In this document: piece by piece, positions 16,208 to 26,643 of the stretch
How the letters are laid out: each line of letters begins with the position of its first letter
Position numbering within the stretch: the stretch's first letter is position 1
Assembly (NCBI GenBank): GCA_041584475.1
Contig: JBFHDX010000018.1
Span: 1 to 45,666, forward strand
Reading direction: 5' to 3'
DNA: 45,666 nt
From: JBFHDX01 sp041584475
GTDB taxonomy: Bacteria; Pseudomonadota; Alphaproteobacteria; UBA8366; JADFVY01
Made by a program: the position numbers and the translations under genes
Notes under the pieces: generated by a model
The model's database searches: none
Seen by the model: the letters and a program-made list of their open reading frames with translations, nothing else
What the model was told of the DNA's origin: nothing

Positions 16208-17179
16208 TCAGAGCGGAGCCGTCGCCACCATCTGCGGGCCGGCGTGATCGTGCCGGCCCGGATGCGCGGGGTGATCCCTGAGCCGGAACAGATAGCGCCG
16301 CACGATCTCCGCGTAGCCGCCGCTGAAGACGTAGGTACCGTTCCGCCGGAGCAGCTCTTCGCGCCGTGCGCGGTAGACGCGGCGCAGCGCGTACCATGGG
16401 AGCTCGGGACTGTCGTGATGCACGAGGTGCAGATTGTTGTTCAGATACAGCAGGCTCAATAACGGACCCGCCTCGACGATCGCGGTTCGCCGGTCCTGAT
16501 CGGCCCCGGGCCGGTGCTCGGCGAACGACCGCAGCAGCGTCAGTGAAAGGCCCGGCCAGACGAATCCGAGGACGTATGCCCAGACGGGGATGCCGCAGAT
16601 CACGGTGGTCCAGACAAGGATCAGCGTGCAGAGCATCAGGTGGCGGGTCCAGAGGCCGGCGCGCCCCAGGTCGCCGCCGGCGACGCGACGCGCCTCCGCC
16701 CACCAGAGCGTGGCGACGGCGAGCCATGGACCGACGGCGAGGCGCCCGGCGAGCGTGTTGTTGAGCGTTAGCACCGCGCGCCGGATCTGGCCCAACGACT
16801 GCCACCGGGTAGCATCGACGTAATAGGATTCCGGATCGGAAAACGGATCGGTGAGGGCATCGGTCCGGTGATGCAGCCGGTGGCTGTCGCGATAGACGGG
16901 GTAGGGCAGCCAAAGCGCAAGCGGGAGCGTCACGAGCCAGCCGTTGAGCGCCTCATGCCGCGTCGGATGGCCATGGAGCGCCTCGTGTTGCAGTGACCCG
17001 TGCCAGGCGAGCAGCCATCCGCCCGCCGGTACGACCAGCCACCACGGCAGGTCGCTATAGTGCCACGTCAGCAACAGCCAGCCGGCATAGGTCGTCGCCA
17101 GCACGGACCAGGTCGGTAGTTCGGACCACCGACCGTGCCGCTCTCGAGGTCGCCGCCCGCGCGGTCGATACCTCGACAT
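16208..17179 (-). CDS. Membrane fatty acid desaturase-family protein
   Basis: A membrane di-iron desaturase/hydroxylase of about 323 residues. All three histidine boxes are visible: His-Glu-Ala-Leu-His-Gly-His near residue 70, 'SHRLHHR' near 105, and 'NNLHLVHHDSP' near 240. Several transmembrane stretches lie between them ('WSVLATTYAGWLLLTW', 'GWLVTLPLALWLPYPVY'). It would use oxygen and an electron donor to desaturate or hydroxylate a lipid or similar hydrophobic substrate; the exact substrate is open and carotenoid-type oxygenation is an alternative. The start is uncertain: ATG 17179 has GGTGG about 13 bases upstream, ATG 17200 is also in frame. It is divergent from the XRE regulator. Confidence 0.82.
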   Translation of the reverse strand: MSRYRPRGRRPRERHGRWSELPTWSVLATTYAGWLLLTWHYSDLPWWLVVPAGGWLLAWHGSLQHEALHGHPTRHEALNGWLVTLPLALWLPYPVYRDSHRLHHRTDALTDPFSDPESYYVDATRWQSLGQIRRAVLTLNNTLAGRLAVGPWLAVATLWWAEARRVAGGDLGRAGLWTRHLMLCTLILVWTTVICGIPVWAYVLGFVWPGLSLTLLRSFAEHRPGADQDRRTAIVEAGPLLSLLYLNNNLHLVHHDSPELPWYALRRVYRARREELLRRNGTYVFSGGYAEIVRRYLFRLRDHPAHPGRHDHAGPQMVATAPL

Positions 17180-17270
17180 CGCTGTAAAAGATCCACCCAT
17201 ATCATTAGCCGGAATAACGTTTTCCCGACCCAACCAGTCTATAGATTGCGATCGGTGCGCCAATGTTTTT

Positions 17271-17312
17271 GTTGTAACGATTTCACGAATTGTGTTGTAA
17301 TTTCTCTATTAT
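17271..17312 (+). promoter_or_regulatory. Candidate promoter/operator with GTTGTAA direct repeats
   Basis: GTTGTAA occurs at 17271-17277 and again at 17294-17300, 23 bases apart, roughly two helical turns. A -10-like TATTAT lies at 17307-17312. The site is in the AT-rich divergent region between the desaturase and the XRE regulator. It may be an autoregulatory site; the -35 is unclear. Confidence 0.35.
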
Positions 17313-17363
17313 GGTGTGTTTACAGAACAACACGCGGAGGGCGACCCATCGGGGTCGCGGGCG

Positions 17364-18221
17364 ATGACGGATCGGCGGCAGACCGTCGCCGTCTTTCGGA
17401 CGCGTCTGGCCGAGGCCCTCGAACGTGCGGAGATGACGCGCAGCGGACTGGCGAGGAAGACCGGGGTCGACCGCTCAACGCTATCGCAGCTGCTGTCGAG
17501 CGAGAACGACAGGCTGCCGCGCGCCGACACCGTGGCGGCGATTGCCGGGGCGTTGCGGGTCAGCCTCGACTGGCTGCTCGGCCTCAGCCACGAGGCTAAG
17601 CTCGGAGCCGACGTGCTTACCGAATCGCTGCAGGTCACGCCGAGTGCACGCTCGCCGGTGGACGAAAACCTCGCGCGCTGGCATGAGGCCGCCGTCGGCT
17701 ACAAGATCCGCTATGTTCCCGCGACGTTGCCCGACCTGGCGAAGACCGACGACGTCCTGCGCTACGAATTCAGGGACTACGTCGCCAAGACCGCGGATCA
17801 GGCCATCGCCGCGAGCCAGGGGCGGCTGGCCTATACGCGGCTGCCCGAAACCGACGTCGAGATCTGCATGCCCAGGCAGGAGCTCGAGAGCTTTGCACGC
17901 GGTCAGGGCCGCTGGAACCGGCTGCCCGAAACGGTGCGGATCGAGCAGCTCGAGCGTCTCTCCGCGCTCGTCGACGAGCTCTATCCGTCGCTGCGCATCT
18001 ACATGTTCGACGAGCTGACCCACTATTCGGCGCCCTACACCATCTTCGGACCGCATCGCGCGGCGCTCTACGTCGGGCAGATGTATTTCGTGTTCACGAC
18101 GACGCCGCACGTCAGGGTGCTGACCCGCCATTTCGACGCGCTGATCCGGGCGGCCGTGATCCAGGCGACGGAGGCGCGCGATTTCATCGCGCGGCTGAGG
18201 GCCGAGCTCGGCGATGGCTGA
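17364..18221 (+). CDS. XRE-family HTH transcriptional regulator with C-terminal sensor-like domain
   Basis: A 285-residue regulator. Residues about 8-65 form a Cro/C1-type helix-turn-helix ('SGLARKTGVDRSTLSQLLS', then 'TVAAIAGALRVSLDWLLGL'). The remaining 200 residues ('ARWHEAAVGYKIRYVPATLPDL') form a domain I do not recognise; it has a central acidic helical region and a beta-rich end with 'APYTIFGPHRAALYVGQMYF'. It could bind a ligand. ATG 17364 was chosen; an in-frame GTG at 17316 would add 16 residues. Its end overlaps the start of the PhnD-like gene by 8 bases, indicating translational coupling and a shared job. Confidence 0.82.
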   Translation: MTDRRQTVAVFRTRLAEALERAEMTRSGLARKTGVDRSTLSQLLSSENDRLPRADTVAAIAGALRVSLDWLLGLSHEAKLGADVLTESLQVTPSARSPVDENLARWHEAAVGYKIRYVPATLPDLAKTDDVLRYEFRDYVAKTADQAIAASQGRLAYTRLPETDVEICMPRQELESFARGQGRWNRLPETVRIEQLERLSALVDELYPSLRIYMFDELTHYSAPYTIFGPHRAALYVGQMYFVFTTTPHVRVLTRHFDALIRAAVIQATEARDFIARLRAELGDG

Positions 18222-18993
18222 TCGCGTTGCAAGCCTGCCGATGTATGATCTGCCGGAAGTCCGGGCGGCGACCGACGCGTGGTGGCGCGGCCTGGCACAA
18301 CACTTCAGCGATGTCGGAATCGCCGCCGTGCCGACGCGGCTGACCCGCGGCGGCGAGGGCGCGGCGTTCTGGCTCCGGCCCGACCTCCTGTTCAGCCAGA
18401 CCTGCGGCTACCCCCTCGTCACCAGTCTGGCGGGCCGGGTCACGCCGGTCGCCACCCCGGAGTACGAGTTCGACGGCTGCGCCGGCCCGCATTACTGCAG
18501 TCACGTCATCGTCGCGGACGAGTCGGCGTGGACGCGTCTCGAAGAGCTGCGCGGCGGGCGCTGCGCCGTCAACGCGCTCGACTCGTGGTCGGGGCACCAG
18601 GCGTTGCGGCGACTGTGCGCGCCGCTGGCCCCGGGCGGCCGGTTCTTCAGCGAGACCCTGATCGCGGGCAGCCACCGCAACAGCATCGACATGGTGCGGC
18701 GGCGCGTCGCGGATGTTGCCGCGATCGACGCCGTGACCCATGGCTTGCTGTCCCGCCACGCGCCGTCGGCGCTCCGCGGCGTCCGCGTCCTAGTCCGCAC
18801 GCCGCCGGCGCCGGGCCTGCCCTATATTGCCGGCAGCGGCGTCAGTCGTGGCGATTGCCGGCGCATGCGAGCGGCCCTCGAAACCGCCCTCGGCGACTCT
18901 ACGCTCGACGGCGCCCGGCATGCGCTGGGCATCACCGGGGCGACGCTCGTCCCGCCCGAGGCATACGGCCGGCTCGTGCGGCCCGCCGCGTAA
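18214..18993 (+). CDS. PhnD/SsuA-like substrate-binding-fold protein lacking a signal peptide
   Basis: A 259-residue protein of the phosphate/phosphonate-type periplasmic-binding superfamily. It has the PhnD-like opening 'ASLPMYDLPEV', 'SQTCGYPLVT', a 'YCSHVIVADESAW' strand and 'CAVNALDSWSGHQALRRL', all typical of the family. Unlike transported binding proteins, it has no signal peptide or lipobox: the family's first strand starts within 10 residues of the Met. It is therefore predicted cytoplasmic. It overlaps the XRE gene by 8 bases, and a peptide ABC importer follows 345 bases on. A ligand-sensing partner for the regulator is one reading. Confidence 0.8.
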   Translation: MADRVASLPMYDLPEVRAATDAWWRGLAQHFSDVGIAAVPTRLTRGGEGAAFWLRPDLLFSQTCGYPLVTSLAGRVTPVATPEYEFDGCAGPHYCSHVIVADESAWTRLEELRGGRCAVNALDSWSGHQALRRLCAPLAPGGRFFSETLIAGSHRNSIDMVRRRVADVAAIDAVTHGLLSRHAPSALRGVRVLVRTPPAPGLPYIAGSGVSRGDCRRMRAALETALGDSTLDGARHALGITGATLVPPEAYGRLVRPAA

Positions 18994-19097
18994 CGCTCTC
19001 GCCACGCACGCCAAAGCGCGGCGTCGCTGCAGCCAACGACCCTCGATCGGCAAAGCGAGGTTTTCGCGACGTGCCGCTCTGCGCCGGACATTTGCGT

Positions 19098-19127
19098 TTG
19101 ACAGCGGCCCGATGCCCCGTCAATAAT
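19098..19127 (+). promoter_or_regulatory. Sigma70-like promoter for the peptide ABC operon
   Basis: TTGACA at 19098-19103 is a perfect -35; AATAAT at 19122-19127 is a 5/6 -10, with an 18-base spacer. A start near 19134 would leave a leader of about 205 bases before the binding-protein ATG. Confidence 0.55.
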
Positions 19128-19154
19128 TTTGAACCAGACAATAAAATCGTTGCG

Positions 19155-19169
19155 CGCGTGATGCACGCG
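19155..19169 (+). other. Inverted repeat just downstream of the predicted start
   Basis: CGCGTG-ATG-CACGCG is a perfect 6-3-6 inverted repeat about 20 bases inside the predicted leader. It could be an operator (DNA) or a small RNA hairpin. Confidence 0.4.
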
Positions 19170-19233
19170 AAATGCAGACGATAATTACAGGGATGACGAG
19201 ACGACGCAGCGCGAAAGAAATTATAGCGTCAAA

Positions 19234-19254
19234 AAAGCATCCGTCGGATGTTTT
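19234..19254 (+). terminator. Terminator-like hairpin in the leader of the peptide ABC operon
   Basis: An A-rich arm and GCATCC pair with GGATG and a T run around a 3-base GTC loop, giving about 9 bp including one G-U pair. It is 240 bases past the PhnD-like stop and 85 bases before the binding-protein start. It may end the upstream transcript or attenuate the downstream operon. Confidence 0.4.
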
Positions 19255-19338
19255 ATTAGCGTTATTTACTGAACCAGGCGCACCGACATTCCAGCATTGT
19301 CGGTCGTGCCGACACGAACTGCAAGGGAGAACGAGGTC

Positions 19339-21054
19339 ATGAGCAAGAAGGCGGGCCCCATCGCCCGTAAGCACGGGGCGGAAATCCATGCGGCCATCCC
19401 GGAACTTGCCGATCAGCTGCGGCAGAACAAGATCGACCGCCGCGAGTTCCTGCGTACGGCGACGCTGCTCGGAATGTCGGCGGGCGCGGCGTACGCGCTG
19501 GCCGGCAAGATGACCGGACAGCCCCTCTTCTCGGGCGCGCGCGCGGCGGAGACGCCGAAGGCCGGCGGTAACCTGCGGGTCTCGATGCGGGCGCAGGAGA
19601 TGACCGACCCGGCGACGTTCGACTGGACGGAAAAGTCGAACGTTGCGCGCCAAATCTGCGAATATCTTACGGTCACCGGGCCCGACAACGTGACGCGGCC
19701 CTATCTGGCCGAGAAGTGGTCGGCTTCCGACGACCTCAAGACGTGGACGCTCAACCTCCGCAAGGGCGTCAAGTGGAGCAACGGGGACGAGTTCAACGCC
19801 GACGACGTGGTGTTCAATTTCACCCGCTGGCTCGATCCCAAGACGGGTTCGTCGAACCAGGGTCTGTTCAGCTCGATGATCACCGAGTCCGATACCGGCC
19901 GGAAGGACAAGGACGGCAATGCGATCATCTCGAAGACGATGACCCCGGGCGCCGTCGAGAAGGTCGACAACCATACGGTGCGACTGCATCTCAACCGCGC
20001 CGAGCTGGCGATTCCCGAGAACCTCTACAATTACCCGACCGCGATCGTGCACCGGCGGTTCGAGGAACAGGGCTCGGACCTGTCGAAGAACCCGGTCGGA
20101 ACCGGCCCGTTCGAACTGCGCGAGTACCGCGTCGGCGAGAAGGCGGTGCTGTCCAAGAAGAAGGGGTACTGGGGCGGGGACGTGTACCTCGACGCGATCA
20201 GCTACATCGATCACGGCGACGATCCCGCGGCCGGCCTGGCGGCGCTCGCCTCCGACCAGGTCGACCTCGTTTACGAGACCTTCGTCGAGCAGATCGAAGT
20301 CGTCGAGCGCATTCCGGACGCCCAGCTCTACGAGGCAATCACGGCGCAGACCGGCGTCGCCCGCATGCAGGTCGACAAAAAGCCGTTCGACGATGCGCGC
20401 GTGCGCACGGCGGTCCGTGTCTGCCAGGATCACGACCGACTGCTGCAGATCGCCTACCGCGGCAGGGGGGCGCCGGCCCAGGACCATCACGTCGCGCAGA
20501 TCCATCCCGAATATGCGCCGATGGACACGCCGAAGCAGGACTACGCGCTGGCGCGCAAACTGCTGGCCGACGCCGGCTACGCGAACGGCATCGATCTCAA
20601 GATCGACTGCAAGAAGGAGCCGCCGTGGGAGGTCGCGGTCGCGCAGGCGCTGGCCGAGATGTGCAAGCCCGCCGGCATCCGCATCCAGATCAATGTCATG
20701 CCCAACGCGCAGTACTGGGAGATCTGGAACAAGACGGCTTTCGGCTTCACCGCATGGACGCACCGTCCGCTCGGCGTCATGGTGTTGAACCTGGCCTACC
20801 GGTCCGGCGTGCCGTGGAACGAGACGAACTACAACAATCCGGATTTCGACAAGGCGCTCGACGTCGCCAGCGCGACGATCGACGTGAGCGAGCGACGGAA
20901 GCACATGGCCGGCCTGCAAGCGATGCTGCAGAAGGACGCCATCATCGCCCAGCCGCTGTGGCGCTCGATCTTCGCGGCCGGCAAGAAGCGGGTCCGCAAC
21001 TACCAGCTGCATCCGACCAACTACCACCAGATGAACAAGGTCTGGCTGGCCTGA
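19339..21054 (+). CDS. Peptide-type ABC transporter substrate-binding protein (SBP family 5)
   Basis: A 571-residue solute-binding protein of the dipeptide/oligopeptide/nickel family (SBP_bac_5). An extended N-terminus precedes a Tat-type signal: 'DRREFLRTATLLG' followed by a hydrophobic stretch at about 40-57. The mature part has the family pattern 'PDNVTRPYLAEKWSASDDLK', 'TWTLNLRKGVKWSNGDEFNA' and 'VGTGPFELREY'. ATG 19339 has GGGAGA upstream and leaves a full signal. It likely captures peptides or other oligomeric solutes in the periplasm for the two permeases and fused ATPase that follow at short spacing. Confidence 0.92.
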   Translation: MSKKAGPIARKHGAEIHAAIPELADQLRQNKIDRREFLRTATLLGMSAGAAYALAGKMTGQPLFSGARAAETPKAGGNLRVSMRAQEMTDPATFDWTEKSNVARQICEYLTVTGPDNVTRPYLAEKWSASDDLKTWTLNLRKGVKWSNGDEFNADDVVFNFTRWLDPKTGSSNQGLFSSMITESDTGRKDKDGNAIISKTMTPGAVEKVDNHTVRLHLNRAELAIPENLYNYPTAIVHRRFEEQGSDLSKNPVGTGPFELREYRVGEKAVLSKKKGYWGGDVYLDAISYIDHGDDPAAGLAALASDQVDLVYETFVEQIEVVERIPDAQLYEAITAQTGVARMQVDKKPFDDARVRTAVRVCQDHDRLLQIAYRGRGAPAQDHHVAQIHPEYAPMDTPKQDYALARKLLADAGYANGIDLKIDCKKEPPWEVAVAQALAEMCKPAGIRIQINVMPNAQYWEIWNKTAFGFTAWTHRPLGVMVLNLAYRSGVPWNETNYNNPDFDKALDVASATIDVSERRKHMAGLQAMLQKDAIIAQPLWRSIFAAGKKRVRNYQLHPTNYHQMNKVWLA

Positions 21055-21134
21055 TGCCTGCGGTCGGGCGGGGATACCGGTTGGCGTTCCCGCCCCGGCC
21101 GACGGCGCCGATTCGAGGGGCGGACGGGTAGGGG

Positions 21135-22067
21135 ATGCTGATTTTCATATCGAAGCGATTCGGGCAGATGGCGCTCACCATGCTCGTCGTCTCGCTCATC
21201 CTGTTCATCGCCCTCGAGTTCCAGCCGGGCAGCGTCGCGACCAAGGTGCTCGGTCCCTACTCGACCGAGGAACAGCGCACGCTCTGGCTCGAGCAGAACG
21301 GCTATTTCGACCCACTGCCGATCCGCTATGTCCGCTGGCTGGGTGATTTCGTCACCGGCGATTTCGGCGAATCGGTGCGCTTCAAGGTGCCGGTCGGCGA
21401 GGTGCTCTGGCCGCGGCTGCTGAACACGGCGATCCTCGGCTTCGCGGTGTTCGCGGTGATGGTGCCGCTGTCGCTGATACTGGGGGTGCTCGCCGGCATG
21501 AAGGAGGGGTCGTGGCTCGACCGCACGATTTCGGTCACCTGCATCGGCACGACGTCGGTGCCCGAATTTGCCAGCGCCGTTCTGCTCTCCGCCGTCTTCG
21601 TCTTCTGGCTGCAGCTGCTGCCTGGCACCAGCGGCATGAGCAGCGGCTTCAATCTCGTCGAGCTGATCCTGCCGACCATGGTGCTGGTGCTCTACGATTT
21701 CGGGTACGTCGCCCGCATGACGCGCGCGTCGATGGCCGAGGTGATGACGACCCCCTACATTCGCACGGCGATCCTCAAGGGCCTGCCCTATCGGCGGGTG
21801 ATCCTGAAGCATGCGCTGCGCAACGCGCTGATCGCCCCGTTCACCGTCGTCATGCTGCAGATCAACTGGCTTCTATCGGGCGTCATCGTCGTCGAATTCT
21901 TCTTCGCCTACAAGGGGTTTGGCGCGCTTCTTCTGGAGGCGTCCCTGAACCAGGACATCTTCCTGATCGAAGCCTGCGCCATGGTCGCCGTTTTCGTTGC
22001 GGTAATGACGCAGCTGCTCGCGGATATGGGTTACACGTACCTCAATCCGCGCATCCGTTTCACGTGA
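21135..22067 (+). CDS. ABC transporter permease, DppB/OppB type
   Basis: A 310-residue inner membrane permease with about six transmembrane helices. It opens with 'FGQMALTMLVVSLILFIALEF', has the periplasmic loop typical of DppB proteins, and carries the ATPase-contact EAA-like motif 'YVARMTRASMAEVMTTPYI' followed by 'AILKGLPYRRVILKHALRNA'. It would form the translocation pore with the downstream DppC-type permease. ATG 21135 has GGGG 4-7 bases upstream. It follows the binding protein by 80 bases and precedes the next permease by 10. Confidence 0.92.
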   Translation: MLIFISKRFGQMALTMLVVSLILFIALEFQPGSVATKVLGPYSTEEQRTLWLEQNGYFDPLPIRYVRWLGDFVTGDFGESVRFKVPVGEVLWPRLLNTAILGFAVFAVMVPLSLILGVLAGMKEGSWLDRTISVTCIGTTSVPEFASAVLLSAVFVFWLQLLPGTSGMSSGFNLVELILPTMVLVLYDFGYVARMTRASMAEVMTTPYIRTAILKGLPYRRVILKHALRNALIAPFTVVMLQINWLLSGVIVVEFFFAYKGFGALLLEASLNQDIFLIEACAMVAVFVAVMTQLLADMGYTYLNPRIRFT

Positions 22068-22077
22068 GGACACGGCG

Positions 22078-22971
22078 ATGACGGACACGACGACAGGCGC
22101 GCAACCCGAGGCGAGAGAGCCCGCCCTCGTGCGATTCCTGAGGGTCATCGCGCTGCTGCGCGAGAGCTGGGTCGGCATGATCGGCGCCGCGATCGTCGCA
22201 TTCTGGATCGTCGTCGCGCTGCTCGCCGACGTAATCGCGCCCTTCGATCCGCTGGCGACGATCCAGCCGATGGCGACACCGGGCTCCGTCCACGCGGCCA
22301 CGGGGGAGGTCTTCTGGCTCGGCACCGACCACATCGGCCGCGACATCCTCTCGCGCATCATCCACGGCTCGCGGACGGTCCTCATCTGGGCGCCAATCGC
22401 GACCGCGTCAGCCTATATCGTCGGCATCATGATGGGTCTGGCCGCCGGCTATTACCGCGGCTGGTGGGACAACCTGCTGTCGTTCGCCGCAAACGTCATC
22501 CTGTCGTTCCCGGTGCTCGTGCTCTACATCCTCATCATCGCCACGGTCGGGGCGTCGGCGATCAACATCGTCATCGCGGTGACCTTCGCGAGCGCGCCGG
22601 CGATCATGCGAATCGTCCGCGGCCTGGTGCTCGACCTCCGCAACCGCGACTACGTCGCGGCGGCACAGACCCGTGGCGAACTCTCGCTCTACATCATGCT
22701 CATCGAGATCCTGCCGAACGCGCGCGGGCCGCTGATCGTCGACGCCTGCCTGCGTCTCGGCTATGTCACGATCACGATCGGCGTCCTCGGCTTCCTCGGG
22801 CTCGGCCTGCCGCCGCCGGATCCGGACTGGGGCGGGATGATCAACGAGACGCGCCAGATGGCGATGATATTTCCGCACATGACCGTCTATCCGTGCCTCG
22901 CGATCTCGTCGCTGGTCCTCGGGCTCAACCTGCTGGCCGACGGGCTGCGCGAAATCTCGCTGCGCGACTGA
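22078..22971 (+). CDS. ABC transporter permease, DppC/OppC type
   Basis: A 297-residue inner membrane permease. The first helix is 'MIGAAIVAFWIVVALLADV', followed by the family's 'WLGTDHIGRDILSRIIHGSR' segment just before the core helices. The EAA-like loop reads 'RNRDYVAAAQTRGELSLYIM' then 'EILPNARGPLIVDACL'. It would pair with the DppB-type permease to form the channel. Spacing is 10 bases after the first permease and 18 before the ATPase, so one operon is likely. Confidence 0.92.
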   Translation: MTDTTTGAQPEAREPALVRFLRVIALLRESWVGMIGAAIVAFWIVVALLADVIAPFDPLATIQPMATPGSVHAATGEVFWLGTDHIGRDILSRIIHGSRTVLIWAPIATASAYIVGIMMGLAAGYYRGWWDNLLSFAANVILSFPVLVLYILIIATVGASAINIVIAVTFASAPAIMRIVRGLVLDLRNRDYVAAAQTRGELSLYIMLIEILPNARGPLIVDACLRLGYVTITIGVLGFLGLGLPPPDPDWGGMINETRQMAMIFPHMTVYPCLAISSLVLGLNLLADGLREISLRD

Positions 22972-22989
22972 TCGGGAAAGGGGGCAAGG

Positions 22990-25110
<2,121 letters not shown>

Positions 25111-25138
25111 CCGGCTCAGGCGTTCGGGCTCGTGTCGG

Positions 25139-25167
25139 TGATCCAGGCACCGGCGGCGTCCGTATCC
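25139..25167 (+). promoter_or_regulatory. Candidate RpoE/ChrR-type ECF promoter upstream of DUF6134
   Basis: TGATCC at 25139-25144, an 18-base spacer, and TATCC at 25163-25167. This matches the spacing and -35 of the two promoters between the FAD oxidoreductase and sigma genes 8 kb away. The ATG of the DUF6134 gene is at 25173, so the transcript would have almost no leader. Confidence 0.6.
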
Positions 25168-25172
25168 CCAGC

Positions 25173-25886
25173 ATGATCCGCATCGCGACCCTGACGGAGC
25201 CCGCGCGACTGTGGCCGTTCCTGGCCGCACTCATACTCGCCTGGCCAGCCGCGACACCCGCCCTGGCCGAACCGCTGCCGCCGGATCTGGACTTCGACGT
25301 GTTCCGCGGCGACGTGCCGATCGGCCGCCACAGTGTCTCGTTCCGCCGCGAGGGCGACCGCCTCGTCGCCGAGATCGAGATCGAGCTGACGGTTAGCTTC
25401 GGTTTCATCGATCTGTTTCGCTACCGCCACACGAACCGGGAGGTATGGCGCGATGGGAAGCTGGTCTCGATCGAGACCGCGACGGACGACAACGGCCGCC
25501 TGTACCGCGTGAGCGGTGTCGCCACGCCCGCCGGCCTGCACGTTCGCGCCGGCGAGCGTGAATTCACCGCCCCGCATGATATCTTGCCGACGAGCTACTG
25601 GCGTCCCGAGACGACCGCAAGGCGCCGCTTCCTCGATACGCAGTATGGCCGCCTGATCGAGCTCGAGATCGACGAGACCGGGCGCGATCAATTCACGGTA
25701 GACGGGCTTACCATCGCCGCCGACCGTTATGCCGTCGGCGGCGATCTCGCGATGACCCTGTGGTACAGCGACACCGGCCGCTGGCTGGGCGTCTCGTTCG
25801 CAGCGCGCGGCGCCGAAGTCCGCTACCGGCCGGGTGCCGGAATGTTGTCCGTAGCGCACGGTGCGGGGGCCGACGATGCCGAATAG
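25173..25886 (+). CDS. DUF6134-like secreted protein
   Basis: A 237-residue protein with a signal peptide (hydrophobic 'PFLAALILAWPAATPALA' at about 14-32) and a beta-rich mature domain beginning 'LDFDVFRGDVPIGRHSVSF'. That pattern, followed by 'DLFRYRHTNREVWRDGKLV', fits the DUF6134 family of periplasmic proteins of unknown function. No enzyme motif is visible; beta-barrel or lipid-binding folds are possible. A candidate ECF promoter lies 6-34 bases upstream, so the transcript may be leaderless. It overlaps the SDR gene by 11 bases, implying one operon with SDR and NTF2-like genes. Confidence 0.75.
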   Translation: MIRIATLTEPARLWPFLAALILAWPAATPALAEPLPPDLDFDVFRGDVPIGRHSVSFRREGDRLVAEIEIELTVSFGFIDLFRYRHTNREVWRDGKLVSIETATDDNGRLYRVSGVATPAGLHVRAGEREFTAPHDILPTSYWRPETTARRRFLDTQYGRLIELEIDETGRDQFTVDGLTIAADRYAVGGDLAMTLWYSDTGRWLGVSFAARGAEVRYRPGAGMLSVAHGAGADDAE

Positions 25887-26643
25887 GGCGAAACGCGTCG
25901 CCTGGGTCACCGGGGCCAGCTCGGGTATCGGCCGGGCGCTGGCGCTGCGGCTCGCGTCGGACGGCTGGACGGTCGCCGCGTCGGCCCGCCGCGAGCGAGA
26001 ACTCACCGCACTGGCGGCGCAGGCGGAGGCCGGGCCGGGCGAAATAGTCGCGGTACCGCTCGACGTGACGCAACGGGACGCGGTGCGCGACGCGGTGGCG
26101 CGTATCGAGGCCGACGTCGGCGCGGTGGCGCTGGCGGTGTTGAACGCCGGGTCCTATCGCCGCGATTCGGCGGCCGATTTCGACGCGCAGGCGTTCGGCC
26201 GGCATCTCGACCTCAACGTGATGGGCGCCGTGCACGGGCTCGAGGCGCTGATGCCGAGGATGATCGAGCGACGCGGCGGCCGTATCGCCGTCGTCGCCTC
26301 GGTGGCCGGCTACCGCGGTTTGCCCGGCGCCGCGGCATACAGTGCCAGCAAGGCCGCCGTTATCGCGCTGGGCGAGGCATTGCGCCCCGAGCTCGAGCGC
26401 CACGGCGTCATTCTGCAGGTCGTCAATCCCGGGTTCGTGCGGACGCCGCTGACCGAGCGCAACGATTTCCCGATGCCCTTCCTCATGGAGGTGGAGGACG
26501 CGGTCGATGCGTTTGTTCGCGGACTGCGGGGCAACCGCTTCGAAATCACGTTTCCCTGGCGCTTCTCCGCCCTGATGAAACTGCTCCGCATTCTGCCCGA
26601 CCGCCTGTTCTTCGCCGTCACGCGTCGCATGGTGCGTTCGTGA
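25876..26643 (+). CDS. Short-chain dehydrogenase/reductase
   Basis: A 255-residue NAD(P)-dependent SDR. The cofactor motif Thr-Gly-x3-Gly-x-Gly is 'VTGASSGIGRALALRL'; 'AVLNAGSY' supplies the NAG motif; and the catalytic Tyr-x3-Lys is 'AAYSASKAAV' near residue 155, with Ser in 'VASVAGYRG'. The substrate is unknown; lipid aldehydes or 3-oxoacyl groups are plausible. ATG 25876 is chosen; an in-frame ATG at 25861 would add five residues. An SDR followed by an NTF2-like protein is a recurrent pair in ChrR-sigma regulons of proteobacteria. Confidence 0.88.
   Translation: MPNRAKRVAWVTGASSGIGRALALRLASDGWTVAASARRERELTALAAQAEAGPGEIVAVPLDVTQRDAVRDAVARIEADVGAVALAVLNAGSYRRDSAADFDAQAFGRHLDLNVMGAVHGLEALMPRMIERRGGRIAVVASVAGYRGLPGAAAYSASKAAVIALGEALRPELERHGVILQVVNPGFVRTPLTERNDFPMPFLMEVEDAVDAFVRGLRGNRFEITFPWRFSALMKLLRILPDRLFFAVTRRMVRS

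Larger units (their letters stand above)
18994..19338. other. Regulatory intergenic region upstream of the peptide importer
   Basis: No gene is supported. The 345 bases hold a strong sigma70-like promoter (19098-19127), an inverted repeat CGCGTG-ATG-CACGCG (19155-19169) and a terminator-like hairpin (19234-19254), all upstream of the binding-protein gene. These are listed separately. Confidence 0.5.

Noticed and set aside
19120..21027. A 635-residue open frame antisense to the binding-protein gene
   Set aside because: It lies almost wholly opposite a clearly recognised solute-binding protein and has no domain; long antisense frames are common in high-GC DNA.
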